64,000 nt of DNA from Brachypodius melanocephalos. Its lineage: Eukaryota > Chordata > Aves > Passeriformes > Pycnonotidae. The position numbers were made by a program, and so were the translations under genes. Each line of letters starts with the position of its first letter. Positions within the stretch are counted from its first letter, which is position 1. This document shows, piece by piece, positions 42,426-54,959 of this stretch. The stretch spans positions 11,175,303 through 11,239,302 of the forward strand of contig VZSR01001854.1 in assembly GCA_013398615.1 (NCBI GenBank), given 5' to 3'. The notes under the pieces were generated by a model, which searched no databases, had not been told where the DNA came from, and saw nothing but the letters and a program-made list of their open reading frames with translations.

Positions 42426-44800
42426 GACTGACACTGCACTGTGTTTGATCTGTGCTACCTGAGGATGGAGTCTGTAATAACACTCAAGGAATAGATGGTG
42501 GATAGCAGAGCTGAAACCGGGATTTGATCGACTGCCATCAGAAAAGAATAACATCTTCCAAGAAAATGTTTGCTAATTCTCCACCAAATGCGGAAAAAAA
42601 TTGGCCATTTGTTCTGGCCTTTTATTGCCCTCCCTTTGCTGAGGACAATGAAGATTGTCTGTCTCTGAAATCTCCAGATTGTACTATAAGAATAATAAAA
42701 TGAACTATTACCGGTTATGGATAACTGCTCCTGGGCATTCTCCAAGCAGCCTATATGAATTTTAATTTTGCTCTTGCAAAATCTTCAATCCAACCATGAT
42801 TAGTGTTTTGCAGAACTGAGATCTAAGCACATTTTGAAAACTGTTGCTGTCCATTGCTGTTATCCATAAGCAGATGAAATTCCAGCCAGACCTTTATGGG
42901 GAAGAGTTGATGAACCATAGCCAGAACATGCTCCCTCAGGTGGGTGACCAAGATAACTTTTGCCATTTGTTCCAGCTGTTCTGCCAAGTCACCCACATAC
43001 CACTGGCTCCATCAAGCTCACATGAACCACAGCCTAGCAGAGACATCATGAAAGCTGGCCACTCCCACAGCTGGAGGCTGATAAAGCAGAGAAAGGCAGC
43101 ATCATCATATAATCCACGCCACCTTGCCTTTTTCCTTGTACACATGTTGAACAAGAGGATCAGGATGAAAATTGCTGTGGTGATTAGCAAACACAGCATA
43201 AATATTTATCCAGAAAATTCCAGATCAAATACATTTAAAAAATTTTATTTATGAATGTTTAGATGTAAATATATTTCATTAATTGGACTTTAAGAAGGGC
43301 ACTTACATGTTCCCTTAGAGTATTTCTAATATAATCATTGCTTGGGCAATTAGGCCACTCACTAAGCCACAAATCTTATCTTTCACACCGGTGAGTCATA
43401 AATAAGGACCGAGTCACAAATAGACCAGACAGACAAATGGTGTCAGGAAGAAAATAAGATTGGCTGTGAATATATTTAGGCTGGAAATTAGAAGATGGCT
43501 GCAGACTACCTGAGGAATGCAATTCTAATATAGTTTTCTAATTGGGAGGAACTGAGCTAAGAGAAGCAACTTAAATTGCTTTACATTTAGCTTTGCAAGC
43601 TCATGAAAGGGATTGTATGCCACATAGGAGAATTTCTTAAGAATTAATTTGATGGTAGAAGTCCTCAAGGATTCAGAGTCTTTGTCTGCCATGACTACCC
43701 ACAATTAGAGGGTTAGTGGCCTGCTTACCCGAGTTGTCCCAGCCAGTCCTGTTGTTATCAGTAGTGCTTAGGATCAATACACAGCAGGGACAGATTGGAC
43801 AGATATGGCAATGCCATACAGGCAAGGTTCTGTGCAATGCAGACTCTAGTGTTCACACTGTGAATGTGAAGCTGTGTTGCTGTGGCTGTTGCAAAACACT
43901 CCTGTCAGAGAAAGTGAGAACACCTTGACTTCCTATGATTGTATTCAAGGGCAAGTTCAATTATGGGGTGTTCTATGATGGGGTGAACCTAGTAAAATGA
44001 AGATCAACTAATAGCTCTGTCAGCTAATTAAATGTTTTCCAATGTTTGACTAGTGCAATGAATTTCTGTCATGCTAACCAGAGTTCCTGGGAACTTTTGT
44101 AATACAAATAATGGGATTTACAATGTTGGCTTGCCTTTGCTGACTTCTGTATTTCTCAAGGAGAAATGGAGACTGGGATTTTTGCTGTTCATGGAAGACA
44201 ATTTACTTACTTCCTTGGTGTAAATAACACTGAATATGCTGATGCAGGATATTCATTGGCTGGAAGGAGGTCTGTATGTGAACGCTATCTGCTAAATGAA
44301 GAGTCCCATGTCTGTCACAGCATGGATTTAACTATGCCTTCCAGCTCCACATCAGCTCTGTTCTGTACCAGCAGACTTGTCTTTAAATGTGATCCTTGCT
44401 TTGCTGTGACATATTATGACTCAAAAGTATTGTTCTTTTAATTAATCTATAGAGCATGGATACACATCCCATAACATTGGCCACATCAAATCTTTTTACC
44501 TTTTGTATCCAGGGTACAGTCTTCACCTTCTTGTTCCCTTTCCTGCACGGCCTTTGGTCTTTGTCCTATCATATGATACAAGCACTGGTGTTTCCCAGAG
44601 ATATTCATGCTCAGTAAGGCAGCAGGAATTCACATGACATGATGTTGAAATTATACAGCCATGTATGATTCTCGCGTGATACTGGGTGTCTGCATTTCGC
44701 TATAATGAGGGCCACGTTCCCAAGTGCACCTGAATAAAAGGTGCTTTCCACCACAGATATAAGGGCTATCTGACCACAAGATTCAGTGCTGGTATTTTAC
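42426..44800. other. Non-coding sequence, no gene seen
   Basis: Single-copy sequence. The plus-strand frame 42,844-43,254 (136 codons) has no recognisable domain and is considered chance. Confidence 0.55.
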
Positions 44801-45050
44801 AGAATCACAGAAGCAGTTAAGTTGGAAAAGACCTCTGAGATGGAGTCAAACCTATGACCCAACACTACCATGTCAACGAGACCACGGCACCAAATGCCTC
44901 ATCAAGTCTTTCCTTAAATACCTCCAGAGACAGTGACTCCATCACCTCCCTGGGCAGCTCTTTCCAATGTCTAATCCCCTTTATATGGAGAAAATCCTCC
45001 TAAGGTCCAACCTGAATCTTAGGGTCAATTACTGCTTGCTTTCTGACAAC
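44801..45050 (-). mobile_element. CR1 LINE, 3'-terminal fragment
   Basis: Plus-strand order AGAATCACAG, then GTTGGAAAAGACCTCTGAGA, ACCCAACACTACCATGTC, AAATACCTCCAGAGACAGTG, ACTCCATCACCTCCCTGGGC, AGCTCTTTCCAATGTCTAAT and GGTCCAACCTGAATCTTAGG is the reverse complement of a CR1 3' end, so the element points left. It keeps about 250 bp and no reverse transcriptase domain. Only one AGAATCAC unit of the terminal repeat remains. It is a different CR1 subfamily from the copy at 17.9 kb. Confidence 0.92.
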
Positions 45051-48000
45051 TTACCATCAGGTAGTGTTTCACTGCCCAGAGAACTACTTCTATTTCTTGC
45101 TGTTTCTTAACATTTGGTCTGTCCACACATGACAATAGAAAGGTGCCCTACCTCATTGTCTCAAGGCATGGGAAAGTGAGAAGACAAAAAATAAAATTAC
45201 CTCTACATACCTCACTTCAGTTTCCTGGAAATTATAGAAAAATTAAAATATTAATGTGTATAATCAAAAGAAAAAGTGACTTTTAATTATACAGCATGTG
45301 CTGCAGAGCTTAGAGATGAAGAAATCAAGCCTGACTCCAGCTTGCATCTCGACCTCACTGAGATCAGAACTGGATCCTAGTTTATAATGCAGCCTGCTTT
45401 CTTGAGAAGTAGCCTAACAAGGTGTGAGTGTCATCACTGAAATACACACAAAGTAATACATTTATTAAAATCTATAAAGCAAAATGCCTTTTTTATAAAA
45501 GTAGCTTTCTCTTTGCAAAACTAAATTTCTGAATTGCTAGTAGAAAAATGGAATTTCACTCTTCAGAAACTTGTATTTTTGTCTCCTATGTAGTTTGCCA
45601 CAGGTTTAGTTTTCTTTTCTCCTTTTCTAACTTACATGATGAAGATCATTTTAAAGTATTTCTGTTATGAAAGAGTCCACTTTTGAAAATCCAATCACCC
45701 TTCCATAAGCATGAAATAAAACCCTTAAGAGGAGAAACCCCACTTCAAATCATGCCAAAGTTTCATGTCTACCTAAGTGCTACTGAAAACTTTGCAAACC
45801 ATGACCTGTGTTCCACAAGTATTCAACATACACCTGAAGATAATGTTTGGCTCCTACATGTTTTCCTAGCTTCACTTCTATAGAGAATTTAGACCCAGTA
45901 AAGATCTGCTCTTGGGGTTATGCACTGTAATCTATAGCAAAGTTGTTCGCTGTGTGCCCAATGTTGTTCATGCTTGAGGGTTTTGTTTTTGACTTCACTG
46001 CATATTAGATTAAGGTCTGAGAAGTATGCAAGCTTTCTCTTACTCTCAAATTAACTTACTTATATTGTAAAAATAAGTATTGTAAAAATAATTTCGGCTG
46101 AAATTCTTCACATTTCAATATCATGACTGTATTGGTTACTATATCAGTGTAAGAAGTAGGAAAATCTTTCTGCTTCTTCCATTTTAGAAATGTCTCTTTC
46201 ATTACTCAGGTTTGCTCAGCCTTGACTAGGGAAACATACTGCTGCCTATTTATGGAGAGTTTCACCATCTCGGCAGATCCCCTGGATCCAGGTGTGTGCA
46301 AGGTATAACGCCTAGCAGGTATTCACGTTCAGAAATTCAACTCTACTTTAAACAAGTGCTTAACTTGTCCAAGAGATGCTTTTTGCAGGCAAGCTGTTTC
46401 AAGAGTAACTGGATACTCCTCATGGACTCACAGGGAGAACCTACAAAGCATAGCCCAGGACCGAGCTGCTCTGGGTCCTGGTCCAGCTACTTACTTTCTT
46501 GTGGGGCTTGGGAAATTCTTTTTTGCCAATGGCTTTATCTCTGCCTCTGACTAGCATCCCTGAATTTTATGTCCTTGATGTTTGAGTGCCATGCTTGTGG
46601 CAGAATGCTGGGATTTTAGAGATGCTAATTTTTCTTCAGATGGAGAATGGAATCTCTTGGAAAACTGTGGGCATGGGAATGCTGTAAACCTGACATGCAT
46701 CAGTTTCCTCATGTGCTAAAGCAGAGAAATCCTACTAACTCTGCTACCACGGCACGACAGAATTACGTTCATTATTGTTTCTAAAAGGCATCAAGTTTCT
46801 TAGATCAATACTGCTACTGAAGTGCAAAGTAATAGTACTTCGCAAGGAGGAAGAGGATTGCCTTTTGAGCTGCCATCTGCTCCTGGCCTGACTCCAATTG
46901 CTTCCTAGTGAGTAATATGAAGGCAATTTCATTTTCACAATATGACATATGTAGCTCTAGGTCTTAAGGAGGGAGGAACAATCCACCAGTAGTCTGCCTC
47001 CCACTGTAGAAGCAAATGATCTAAATTACAGCATAGTAATTAGATGGCTTCATTGATTTGCTGTAAATATCCTAGCTCTATTGTCACTCCATTGTGGTTC
47101 ACAGAATGAAGTTTGTTTGGTTGTTTCTTAATATGGCATTTTCTACATTATCTCATCCCTGAGGCATGGCTGAAATAAAGGTCTGTTCAAATGCTTGCCA
47201 AACAATATCAGGATAAGAGGATCACCAAATCTTTGTGGGGAGGAGGGAGAACCTACAAAGCAATCAATGTAAGACCAGAAATGTCATCTGTCATCTTAGA
47301 ACAAGGCCTGTTTGGAACAGAACCCATGCCCTTGAGGTGGGCACATGATCACAGAGAAGCCACATTCCTGCTTCAAGGGAGCCTCACTGCTGGAGCCCCA
47401 GTCCAGCTGAGGCCTTTTGGCCTGTCTAAATCTTCACTGAGTAGTTAGTGTGTGTTAAAAAGGCTCTTGGTCAAGGAGAAAGCACTGATCTTACCTGTTG
47501 GGTGTAATTGTTCTGAAACTCTTTTCTGCTAAGATATTCTCTGTTCACTTTCACTAAGCATTTTGAGGTCCAATTAGCATACGAGATTAGACAGATGTGC
47601 ACCTTTACATAACTAAGTTTAGACAAACAGAATAAATCACAGCTAAATCTTAGGCAATCTGTGACAAGCTAGCCTGCCCCAAACTTCCAGTTAGAGGTGG
47701 TGAGAGCTTCCTGAAGAGAACCAGTAGATTCCCTCTCAGCTGCTGTAGTGGCTACTGCGAGACTCCCTGAGACTTCTCACTGCCTGTGGATGTAGAGTGC
47801 TGCTGAAGATGAATGTCTGAGCTACTGTGTTGTAACACAACTTTATTTTTTTTTTATTTCATGTCTCCTAAAGCATCAGGAGCAATTTGACCTTTGTATC
47901 TTTAATCACATTTTTGATAGTGAAACGAAGAATCCTCAAAATTTTACTTCTCAAGAAAGTTACAGATTGCTCTAAGAATATATGCAGACTATCTGTATAC

Positions 48001-48058
48001 ATCTGACAATCACAGAAAAGAGATTCTTTGATGAAGAACAGCCATCACAGAGGAGAGG
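45051..48058. other. Non-coding sequence; MIR-like pieces only
   Basis: Single-copy sequence apart from the MIR-like pieces at 46.5-46.75 kb. A tandem 15-mer (TATTGTAAAAATAAG) occurs near 46,063. A segment at about 45,350-45,378 (CTCACTGAGATCAGAACTGG) weakly recalls an arm of the ancient palindromic repeat. No exon called. Confidence 0.5.
46473..46748 (+). mobile_element. Decayed MIR-like SINE in two pieces (tentative)
   Basis: The piece at 46,473-46,545 (GGTCCTGGTCCAGCTACTTA, then CTTTCTTGTGGGGCTTGGGA and AATTC) follows the tRNA-derived part of MIR. The piece at 46,698-46,748 (CATCAGTTTCCTCATGTGCT, then AAAG...ACTAACTCTGCTACC) follows the MIR core that normally comes immediately after it. 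About 150 bp of unrelated sequence separates them. Either one old MIR carries an insertion or two fragments lie by chance in the same order. Identification is from memory of the MIR consensus. Confidence 0.4.
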
Positions 48059-48098
48059 AATCATAGAATCATCAAGGTTGGAATGACTCCAAGAAATC
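48059..48098 (-). mobile_element. Very short CR1 3' tail
   Basis: AATCATAGAATCATCAAGGT followed by TGGAATGACTCC is the reverse complement of a CR1 terminus with two terminal repeat units. Only about 40 bp are recognisable. The sequence to the right does not continue as CR1. Confidence 0.6.
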
Positions 48099-51000
48099 TT
48101 TGTTTTGTCAGGATAGCAACTACAGGGCAGTCCTTTCTGTTGAAAGACTGCTGTCTTATCAAAGGAGGTATATCACTTTGTGTATATCATATAATTAATC
48201 CTCCAAGATTTCTCTATAGTAAAGATATACTAAATACCTACTTCTGCCCAGACACTGTGAAGTGCAAGTCCCATCAGTCTCCTTGGATGGCTATTTTTCC
48301 AAACAGAGGGAAATAATTTAAACCAGAGAATGACTTCTTAGTCCTTTAGTATAGTTGAATAAATAGACAAGACCTGTAGAAAATATATTTTTAAATCACT
48401 GCAGACAAAATTTCTATTTCAACGCAAGTTCTCAATGCTCTGTTTAAGCAGCCAGTCCACTGCTTGCTATGGATGGAGCAAGAGAATCTTCTCCTGTCAG
48501 CCAGTTTCTGAGAAAGATTTGGCTTCATTGGCTAAGAAGAGTTAGTGAGAGACTATAACTGTATGACAAGGGATTAATTTAGATGACAACACAGTGTACA
48601 CTGGTTTTGGATTGGCAATTTTTTTGGCAATTCTGGCACCAAGAAAACAAAATATGACTTCCTTTGCAAATGGCAGTTTAAATACAAAAATTCTAGTTCA
48701 GACTTGAACTGACAATTAGACATCTGCATTTTGTTCATTTAGAGTCACAGGATAAGAATGGTGTCAAAACTCCACATCACCTGCTCTGGAGAATGGCTTG
48801 AGACATGATTTGGCTGCTATGGAGAGTGGTGGTGCCTATAACACATGGGGACAATTGACCTGAAACACACCTCAGCTCTGCATCCATACCCTGCAAGCCA
48901 ACAAAAGGCACACTGGTACCCTGCAAAGGCTCTACAGAGTTGTATTTTAATTCAGAGGGTGCTGAGGTCTGCACATAGCTCGGCACACTGGCTGAGGGAA
49001 GATCTGTTTTGGGTCCAATACAGCTGGATTGCAGTGCCTCTTCTCTCAGCTTGGTAAAACCTACTTCTATGTAATCTATTTTTGTTTACACTGTTCAAAT
49101 GTTTCTGGTTTTCAGACGGCACTAGGCTGATGATCCTGCTTCGGCTGTTGTGAAAATATGCTCTAAAACCTACAGCCTGCAGGCAAGTTACGGCATTGAA
49201 GATTTTCTCTCCGTCTTTATTATTATTTTAATTGCCCCTCCCTCAGGAACCAAGAAAATACTTGAGACAAAATCACAGTCACACTAAGCTCCCTAAGAGT
49301 TTTGCCACTGACTGCAGTGTGGCTGGATTTCATTCTGAGTCACATTTTTTTGTTGCCTTCTCTCCTTATCTGTGGCAAAGCTGCGAATGAGCACTACATT
49401 TTGAATAAATCCTGATTTCGCATGTCATAAATGAGAATATAAAGTGTAGTTTGAACTGAATCTCCTTCTCTTGCAATATAATTTTGAATTTTTCTTCTAG
49501 TGTTATTTGGCATCCTAGTTGAAAACTTATTATGCATCAAGAAAGCAGCTGACTTTGATTTGGGGAAAGTAATCACTTTTAAGGTGTCATTTCATTTAAC
49601 ACCTTCGATGTCCAAAAGTGCCCATTTTCTTCATCACTTCATTGGAACTGAGAGAATACAGCAATTTATAATTCTTACTGTTGAATCAGTCTATGTGTTA
49701 ATTGTGGAGCTAGCGGTGGGAACAGATGTGTGTTTGTAGAAGGGTGGGCTGAATGTATTCATCTTTTTAATGTAGTTTCTGTTTGAATGATCAGTATCGC
49801 TTAAAACCCCCCTCTCCTTTACACTACCTTGTGTAACTGCTCTATTTCGTACAGTCCAGGAAGAGCACATCTCTCTCACTAGAGCTTAGGACTCCATCTC
49901 AAATTACAAAATGTCCCTGACTATTCAGTCTTTTGAAAAAGCTGTAAGTAGAGATATAACTTACCTAGCAACAAAGAGTAGATCTCCACAATGTGGTCTA
50001 TGAACACAGTGAGCTTATTCAGTTATGGCCATGCCATAGCTTTTCTTTTTCTGTCACTAGTCTTTAGACAGAGACTACAGGAAAAGTCTTTTCTATACTC
50101 AACTGATATTTAAAAATCCTCTTGAAAACAACTGGGCAGAAGATGAAATCTCTGAACTTCTAAAACTAATGTATTGGATGAAGTGCTTGCTGAATCAGTT
50201 AAAAACCAGAACTGAGAAAATACTTAGTGGAAAACATGTAAAGTTTTGAAAATCTCAGTGTTTTCAGTCTTTTGGTGAATACTGAAATTTCATTTGTAAC
50301 TTTTAGCTTATACAGCTATATTTAGTGAGTGTTTTTACAAACCTGCTTAGATTTTTCTTAGTGCTTTCATTTCCCCTTTCAGCTTACAATCTTTACCATA
50401 CACTGAGTGATAAAATAAATACAATGGAAAAGAAGGATGTAGACAGAAAGGAAGGAGAATGTTCCCCCCCACTTCCATCTTGATCTTAAAAAGGCTTATT
50501 TTTTTCTGGACAGCTTTAAAAATATTTTAAGCACCTGCTTCATTTATAGTAAAAGCAACATAAATAATTTTGAGTTGGTTTTGTTCCAGATTAAGCATTA
50601 TTAAAATTCTACTGTGTTAGAAGGTTTCCTGTTTATTTAAGGTGAAAAACTTTGTCCATAACAAAAGAAACTTATTATAATTCAGAGGTTGGTCAGCACT
50701 TCTGCTTGTATACCTATCAGGCAATAATGACCAAGTTGACCCTTTTTAGATAGTTGGATTCTTTTATCAGTGCATTCTACTAGTTAAAGATCATGCTTAA
50801 TGCCGACTTTCATATAAAGCTTTCATGAAAGTTCCTTTGAGAGGGAAAGCAGTGGCCAGATTATGATCTCTCCTCTTCAGATCTTCTGCTATTGGATTTT
50901 CATTTCCTAAATCAATGTAATAGAAAAGAAAATTATGCCTGTTCTCAGTGTATATGTGAAATATAATAATGTTTCTAAAGAAAACTTTGTATCTAGTAGA

Positions 51001-52998
51001 TAGTTTTCATTAGTCTATTTAATAAAACTTGAAAATGATCTTTTTCTCTCTTGGAACTAACTGAATTGTAGAGCTTAATGTCCTTTGGCTAAGTTCCAAA
51101 ATGAAAAGTCACCCTGCAGAGTTCAAGTCTTTGTGCAAAGCAAACCAAGTCCACAGTACTTAAGCTCCAACAGCCATTTATTATCAGGTATTGAGTCTTA
51201 AATGTAATGCTAAATAGAGAGAGAATGCCTATATTCTGCTTATATTTTGGACCTGGTTTTGAACGCTTAACACAGGAGAAACCTGTGTTAATGCAAGTTT
51301 CCTGAGGAGTATAAATGGTAAAAAAACCTTGTTCTGGGCTTTCTGGATATCTTGAGGAAGTACATTGGAGACTGAAGTGAAATCCTAAGCCCAACTGTGC
51401 CACGGGCTCTGAACTCGGAAGCCGCAGGGCAGCAAGACCCTCTCCAGCTAGGAGGGGACTGCACACCCTGTCCTCTTCTCCCCCAGTGGCCTGGGTTCCC
51501 TTGAGCACGGCCAGGGAGTTTCATTAGTTCTTCCATCTTCTTCTACCATCATGGGTCAGAGGAATGTGTTTCCTCTAACCCAAACCTTAACCACTGCGGA
51601 AAGAAGAAAACAGGGACCTGGGATAAACTTCTCCTGGGCACAAAGTCCTGAAGGCATCAAGGCTTTTGCCAAGGCTATTTGCCTTTACTTTTTAGACTGT
51701 CCTTGAGCAGGAATAATGTTTACATAGTCAGAGTACATTATTGCCAACATTATTTCTTGCGTGCTTTTTCTTGCAGGAAATTACCATCTTTTTTTCTTAG
51801 AGAAAATACCAGCATTTTAGGCTATTTTCATGATACAGCACTGTGTAAGGTGTTGCCAGAGATTCATTATTTAAGAGCAAAGATAAGCATGTCCTTCACT
51901 GCTACCGAAAAGATGCATTGCTACTTCTCCACTTAACCATTTTAGTGGTGCTATTTTGGATAAACAATCTTATGACAGTACACTTTTGTCTTGAACGATA
52001 CAGCTGTAGTCTAGGAAACTAAACATATCTTTCCTAGTGTTTTTATTTGTCAGATGAGTATTTTCAATGTTCATGTGTATCTATTTTTTTTAACCCACCA
52101 CAAAATGAAAAATACTATACTAATAAGACTTGAGCAGTCACTTATTTTTGTATGTATTAGAAACAAATTTAAGTATAGACACGCGCTTAATAATAATCCA
52201 ACTGAACATTTTATCATTGTCAAAGGCATCTTTAGAGGAATCCATCAACTCTTCTGATTTCCATACAAGTCAATTTACTGTCCTCAAAATGTAATGTTAA
52301 TGGCACTCAGTGTACACACTGTAATCCTTTAAAATAATGTACATGGCAAACGGATATGTTCTCATGCATTAATAATTTAAAAGTTAATTTTAGGTACTTA
52401 ATATGATTAACTGATGGATCAGCAGTCTTATATATGAGAAACAGTGAGCACACTCAAAGGAAGAGCATACTGGAAGGCAGCCAGGTGGCTGCCTGCATGA
52501 TGCTTCAAAAATACCTGATCTTTATTCCTCCAGTTTCCCTTCAGTGTCGGATGCAGAGTGTCGTGGTCATAAAGGTGGTCTGGTTTCGAGATGGAGCATG
52601 TAAATTTTCTTAGAGGTTGAGGTAGCAGGACTTTTGGGGAGGAAGGGGGTGTTTTAGAAGGCGGGAATCCCTGCAATGCAATCCTGCTGGTGGCTGGCTG
52701 GCTCTGCAGCACCAGACCAGTTATATAACTTCTCTCCTTTCACTTCTCACTTTTTGAGGACACGCTGTAACACAGGGCTGTAAACTGATATTCTAGGGTG
52801 GAAATACTACTGATGACAAAGTATAACTGTTGCATTGCACAGCTAAGGAATGTGCCAGGGGCAAATAACATTAAACAGTGTGTAGAAAAGCCATGTGTTG
52901 AAGTCCTTGGCTGTGCCCACTGCAGTGGGTTCTGCGAAAGCAAGCGAGAACCGGACACCTATTGCACAAACCTTGTTCAAATCATACAGGTACATGCA
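48099..52998. other. Non-coding sequence, no gene seen
   Basis: AT-rich single-copy sequence. No exon, RNA gene or transposon recognised. It is the last clearly AT-rich stretch before the promoter region. Confidence 0.55.
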
Positions 52999-53282
52999 CG
53001 GCTGCAGAAAAGATGGAGATTTTCTCTTTACAGGGAGGCACAGGGAGCAGACAAGCGGCAACAGGTACAAGCTGCATGAGGAGAGGTTTCACCTGATTTT
53101 GATTCATGGAAAAAAAAAAATTACGGTTAGAACAATCACCCACTGGAAAATCATCCCCAGGGACAGAGTAGAGTCCCCACAAGTGGAAGCTTTCAATATG
53201 TGACTGGACTGGGTGACAATCTCACCCCTTTCCCATAAAAAGTTGGACCAGGTGATCTTTGGAGTTCCCTTCCAATCTGGCC
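52999..53282 (+). mobile_element. CR1 LINE, 3' fragment
   Basis: Plus-strand words in CR1 sense order: GGCTGCAGAAAAGATGGAGA, ACAAGCGGCAACAGGTACAA, GCTGCATGAGGAGAGGTTTC, ACCTGATTTTG, GTAGAGTCCCCACAAGTGGA, and finally GTTGGACCAGGTGATCTTTG with GAGTTCCCTTCCAATCTGG. The A11 run at about 53,109-53,119 is inserted or expanded inside it. The element ends without the ATTCTATG tail and encodes nothing intact. It sits about 1.6 kb upstream of the predicted promoter, in the same orientation as the predicted gene. Confidence 0.9.
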
Positions 53283-54659
53283 TGGACATACACGTGCAGA
53301 AAGTTTCCTATGTAAGCACGAGAGACTGTGATGCCAGCCTACTGTGTAAGTGCCTCCTTCCCTCTGGAGTAATCTCAGGCAGAATCTGATACCACCTGCA
53401 TTCATCTTTTCACCAAATAGCAACCTGGACAGGAGACAGCTTCTCCTTCAATGAGGCACCAGCCCTCTGAGGCTGGACCCGCAAAATGCAAAATCAGGGT
53501 GAATAGTGGCTCACAGGAAGGCAGGACAGACCAGCCCGGCGGTGGGAAGAGAGGGCTGAACGGGACTGGGAAGTGACAGTCCACACAACAAGCTCCCAAC
53601 GGACTGGGTCGGGACAGGACAGGACAGGACAGGACAGGACAGGCAGCAGTGATGCTGACAGACTGGAGAGCAACGCTCAGCACTGCATCAGGTGGAGATG
53701 GCCGAGGGAATCGCGGTGCCGAGGAAAGGCCGAGGGGCTGGTGGAATGAGCAGGGTGAGCAGCGAGCAGGCGGCAGAGTGGCACGTGTGTCCAAGAGGCT
53801 GAGGTGACACACTCAAGGAAACTGGAGAGATTATTTGAGGACTTGAACAAGGGAGAGCGAGTGGTGAGAACAGAGCGACACCAGACCATGGCTGGAAACA
53901 CGGGGACCGGAGGGGCGAGCTGATAAGAAAAGCATTCCTTTAAATACAGTAAAAAAGAGCGATGAAGGAAGAAAAGAGCAAGAGCAAAGAAGGTATCATG
54001 TTACATTTCAAAATATATTCGGCTCGGGCGCTCAGCCACAATACTCCCATTAGTGTACATGCATCTGTCTAGGAGGAAAAGCCCAGAGATTTCTCCCACT
54101 TCTCCTTAGGCTTAATTTCCTTTTATAGGGCTGACCACTTTCTTATGAGAGGTGTTTTTGCGTGTACTGAAGTAAATATTCCTCTCCTCGCGGAGAGTGT
54201 GAAGGCTCTCGTTCGAGGTCAATACGTTTTAAAACAATAGCTCTCACGGAGGCGTGCAACTTTGCTTCCCTTAAAAGAGCTTTTCCACAGTCCGAGTTGA
54301 TTTGCAAGCTACTTGCAAATCGGATGGCTCGGAGCTGCCGTGGTGAAATAGTAAAGGTCCCAGCGCACAGAAGTTCGCAGCAGCAGTCTGTAGGAGTGCA
54401 AGTGGCAGCATGAGGATCCCGGGAGAGCAGGGCGCTCTGCCGTACGGAGGAGCTCTGAAGAGCCCACCGTACTGTGGGCACACACCGGGAGCCTGCTCCG
54501 TGCCGTCCGGAGATTAGGAAGGGGAGCTGGGGAATTCGCCCTGCGCAGTTTTGCGGGGAAAAATGTGAGAACAGGATCGATGAGGTTAAAGAAAAAGTCC
54601 AAGCACAAATGCATCGCGTGTGCAGATGCTCTGTTGATTTTATTTCAAAGAAAAAAAAA
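53283..54659. other. GC-richer upstream shoulder of the promoter, no gene seen
   Basis: GC content and CpG frequency rise across this stretch. It holds the (GGACA)n repeat. On the minus strand a frame stays open from 55,084 to 54,143, but it starts with GTG and has no ATG, so it is not called as a gene. It may contain proximal regulatory sequence. No specific binding site is claimed. Confidence 0.5.
53612..53643. repeat. (GGACA)6 pentanucleotide microsatellite
   Basis: Six consecutive GGACA units about 1.3 kb upstream of the GC-box cluster. A simple tandem repeat, likely variable in length. Confidence 0.95.
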
Positions 54660-54894
54660 TATCCCTTGCCAAGAAAAGCACGCGCCGGTGCTACCTGCGG
54701 GTGAGCTTTTGTTATAGGGCAGGAGCCCCGCCACAGCCCCACGATCTGCCGCCTCCAGTGCCGCTCGCGCCGGGATGCGGTAGGGCGGGCAGGGGCGCCA
54801 CCGCCACAGCGCCCAAGGCCGCCGGGGCTCCCGGCTACTCCCGGCCGCCCCCTGCCCTCGGCGGGGCGCGGGCCGAGGCTGCGGCTGCGTGCGG

Positions 54895-54940
54895 CGGGGG
54901 CGGAACGGGGCGGGATCAGGGCGGGAGCGGGGCGGGGCGC
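54895..54940. promoter_or_regulatory. Cluster of GC boxes (Sp/KLF-type sites)
   Basis: Four to five GGGCGG cores lie within 46 bp: GGGGGCGG, GGGGCGGG, GGGCGGG and GGGGCGGGGCG. Such clusters lie typically 40-100 bp upstream of start sites in TATA-less CpG-island promoters. No TATA box is evident next to it. I infer transcription starts on the plus strand from about 54,950-55,020, because the only consensus splice donor lies downstream in that direction. Confidence 0.7.
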
Positions 54941-54959
54941 GCCGGGAGTCAGCTGGGCG

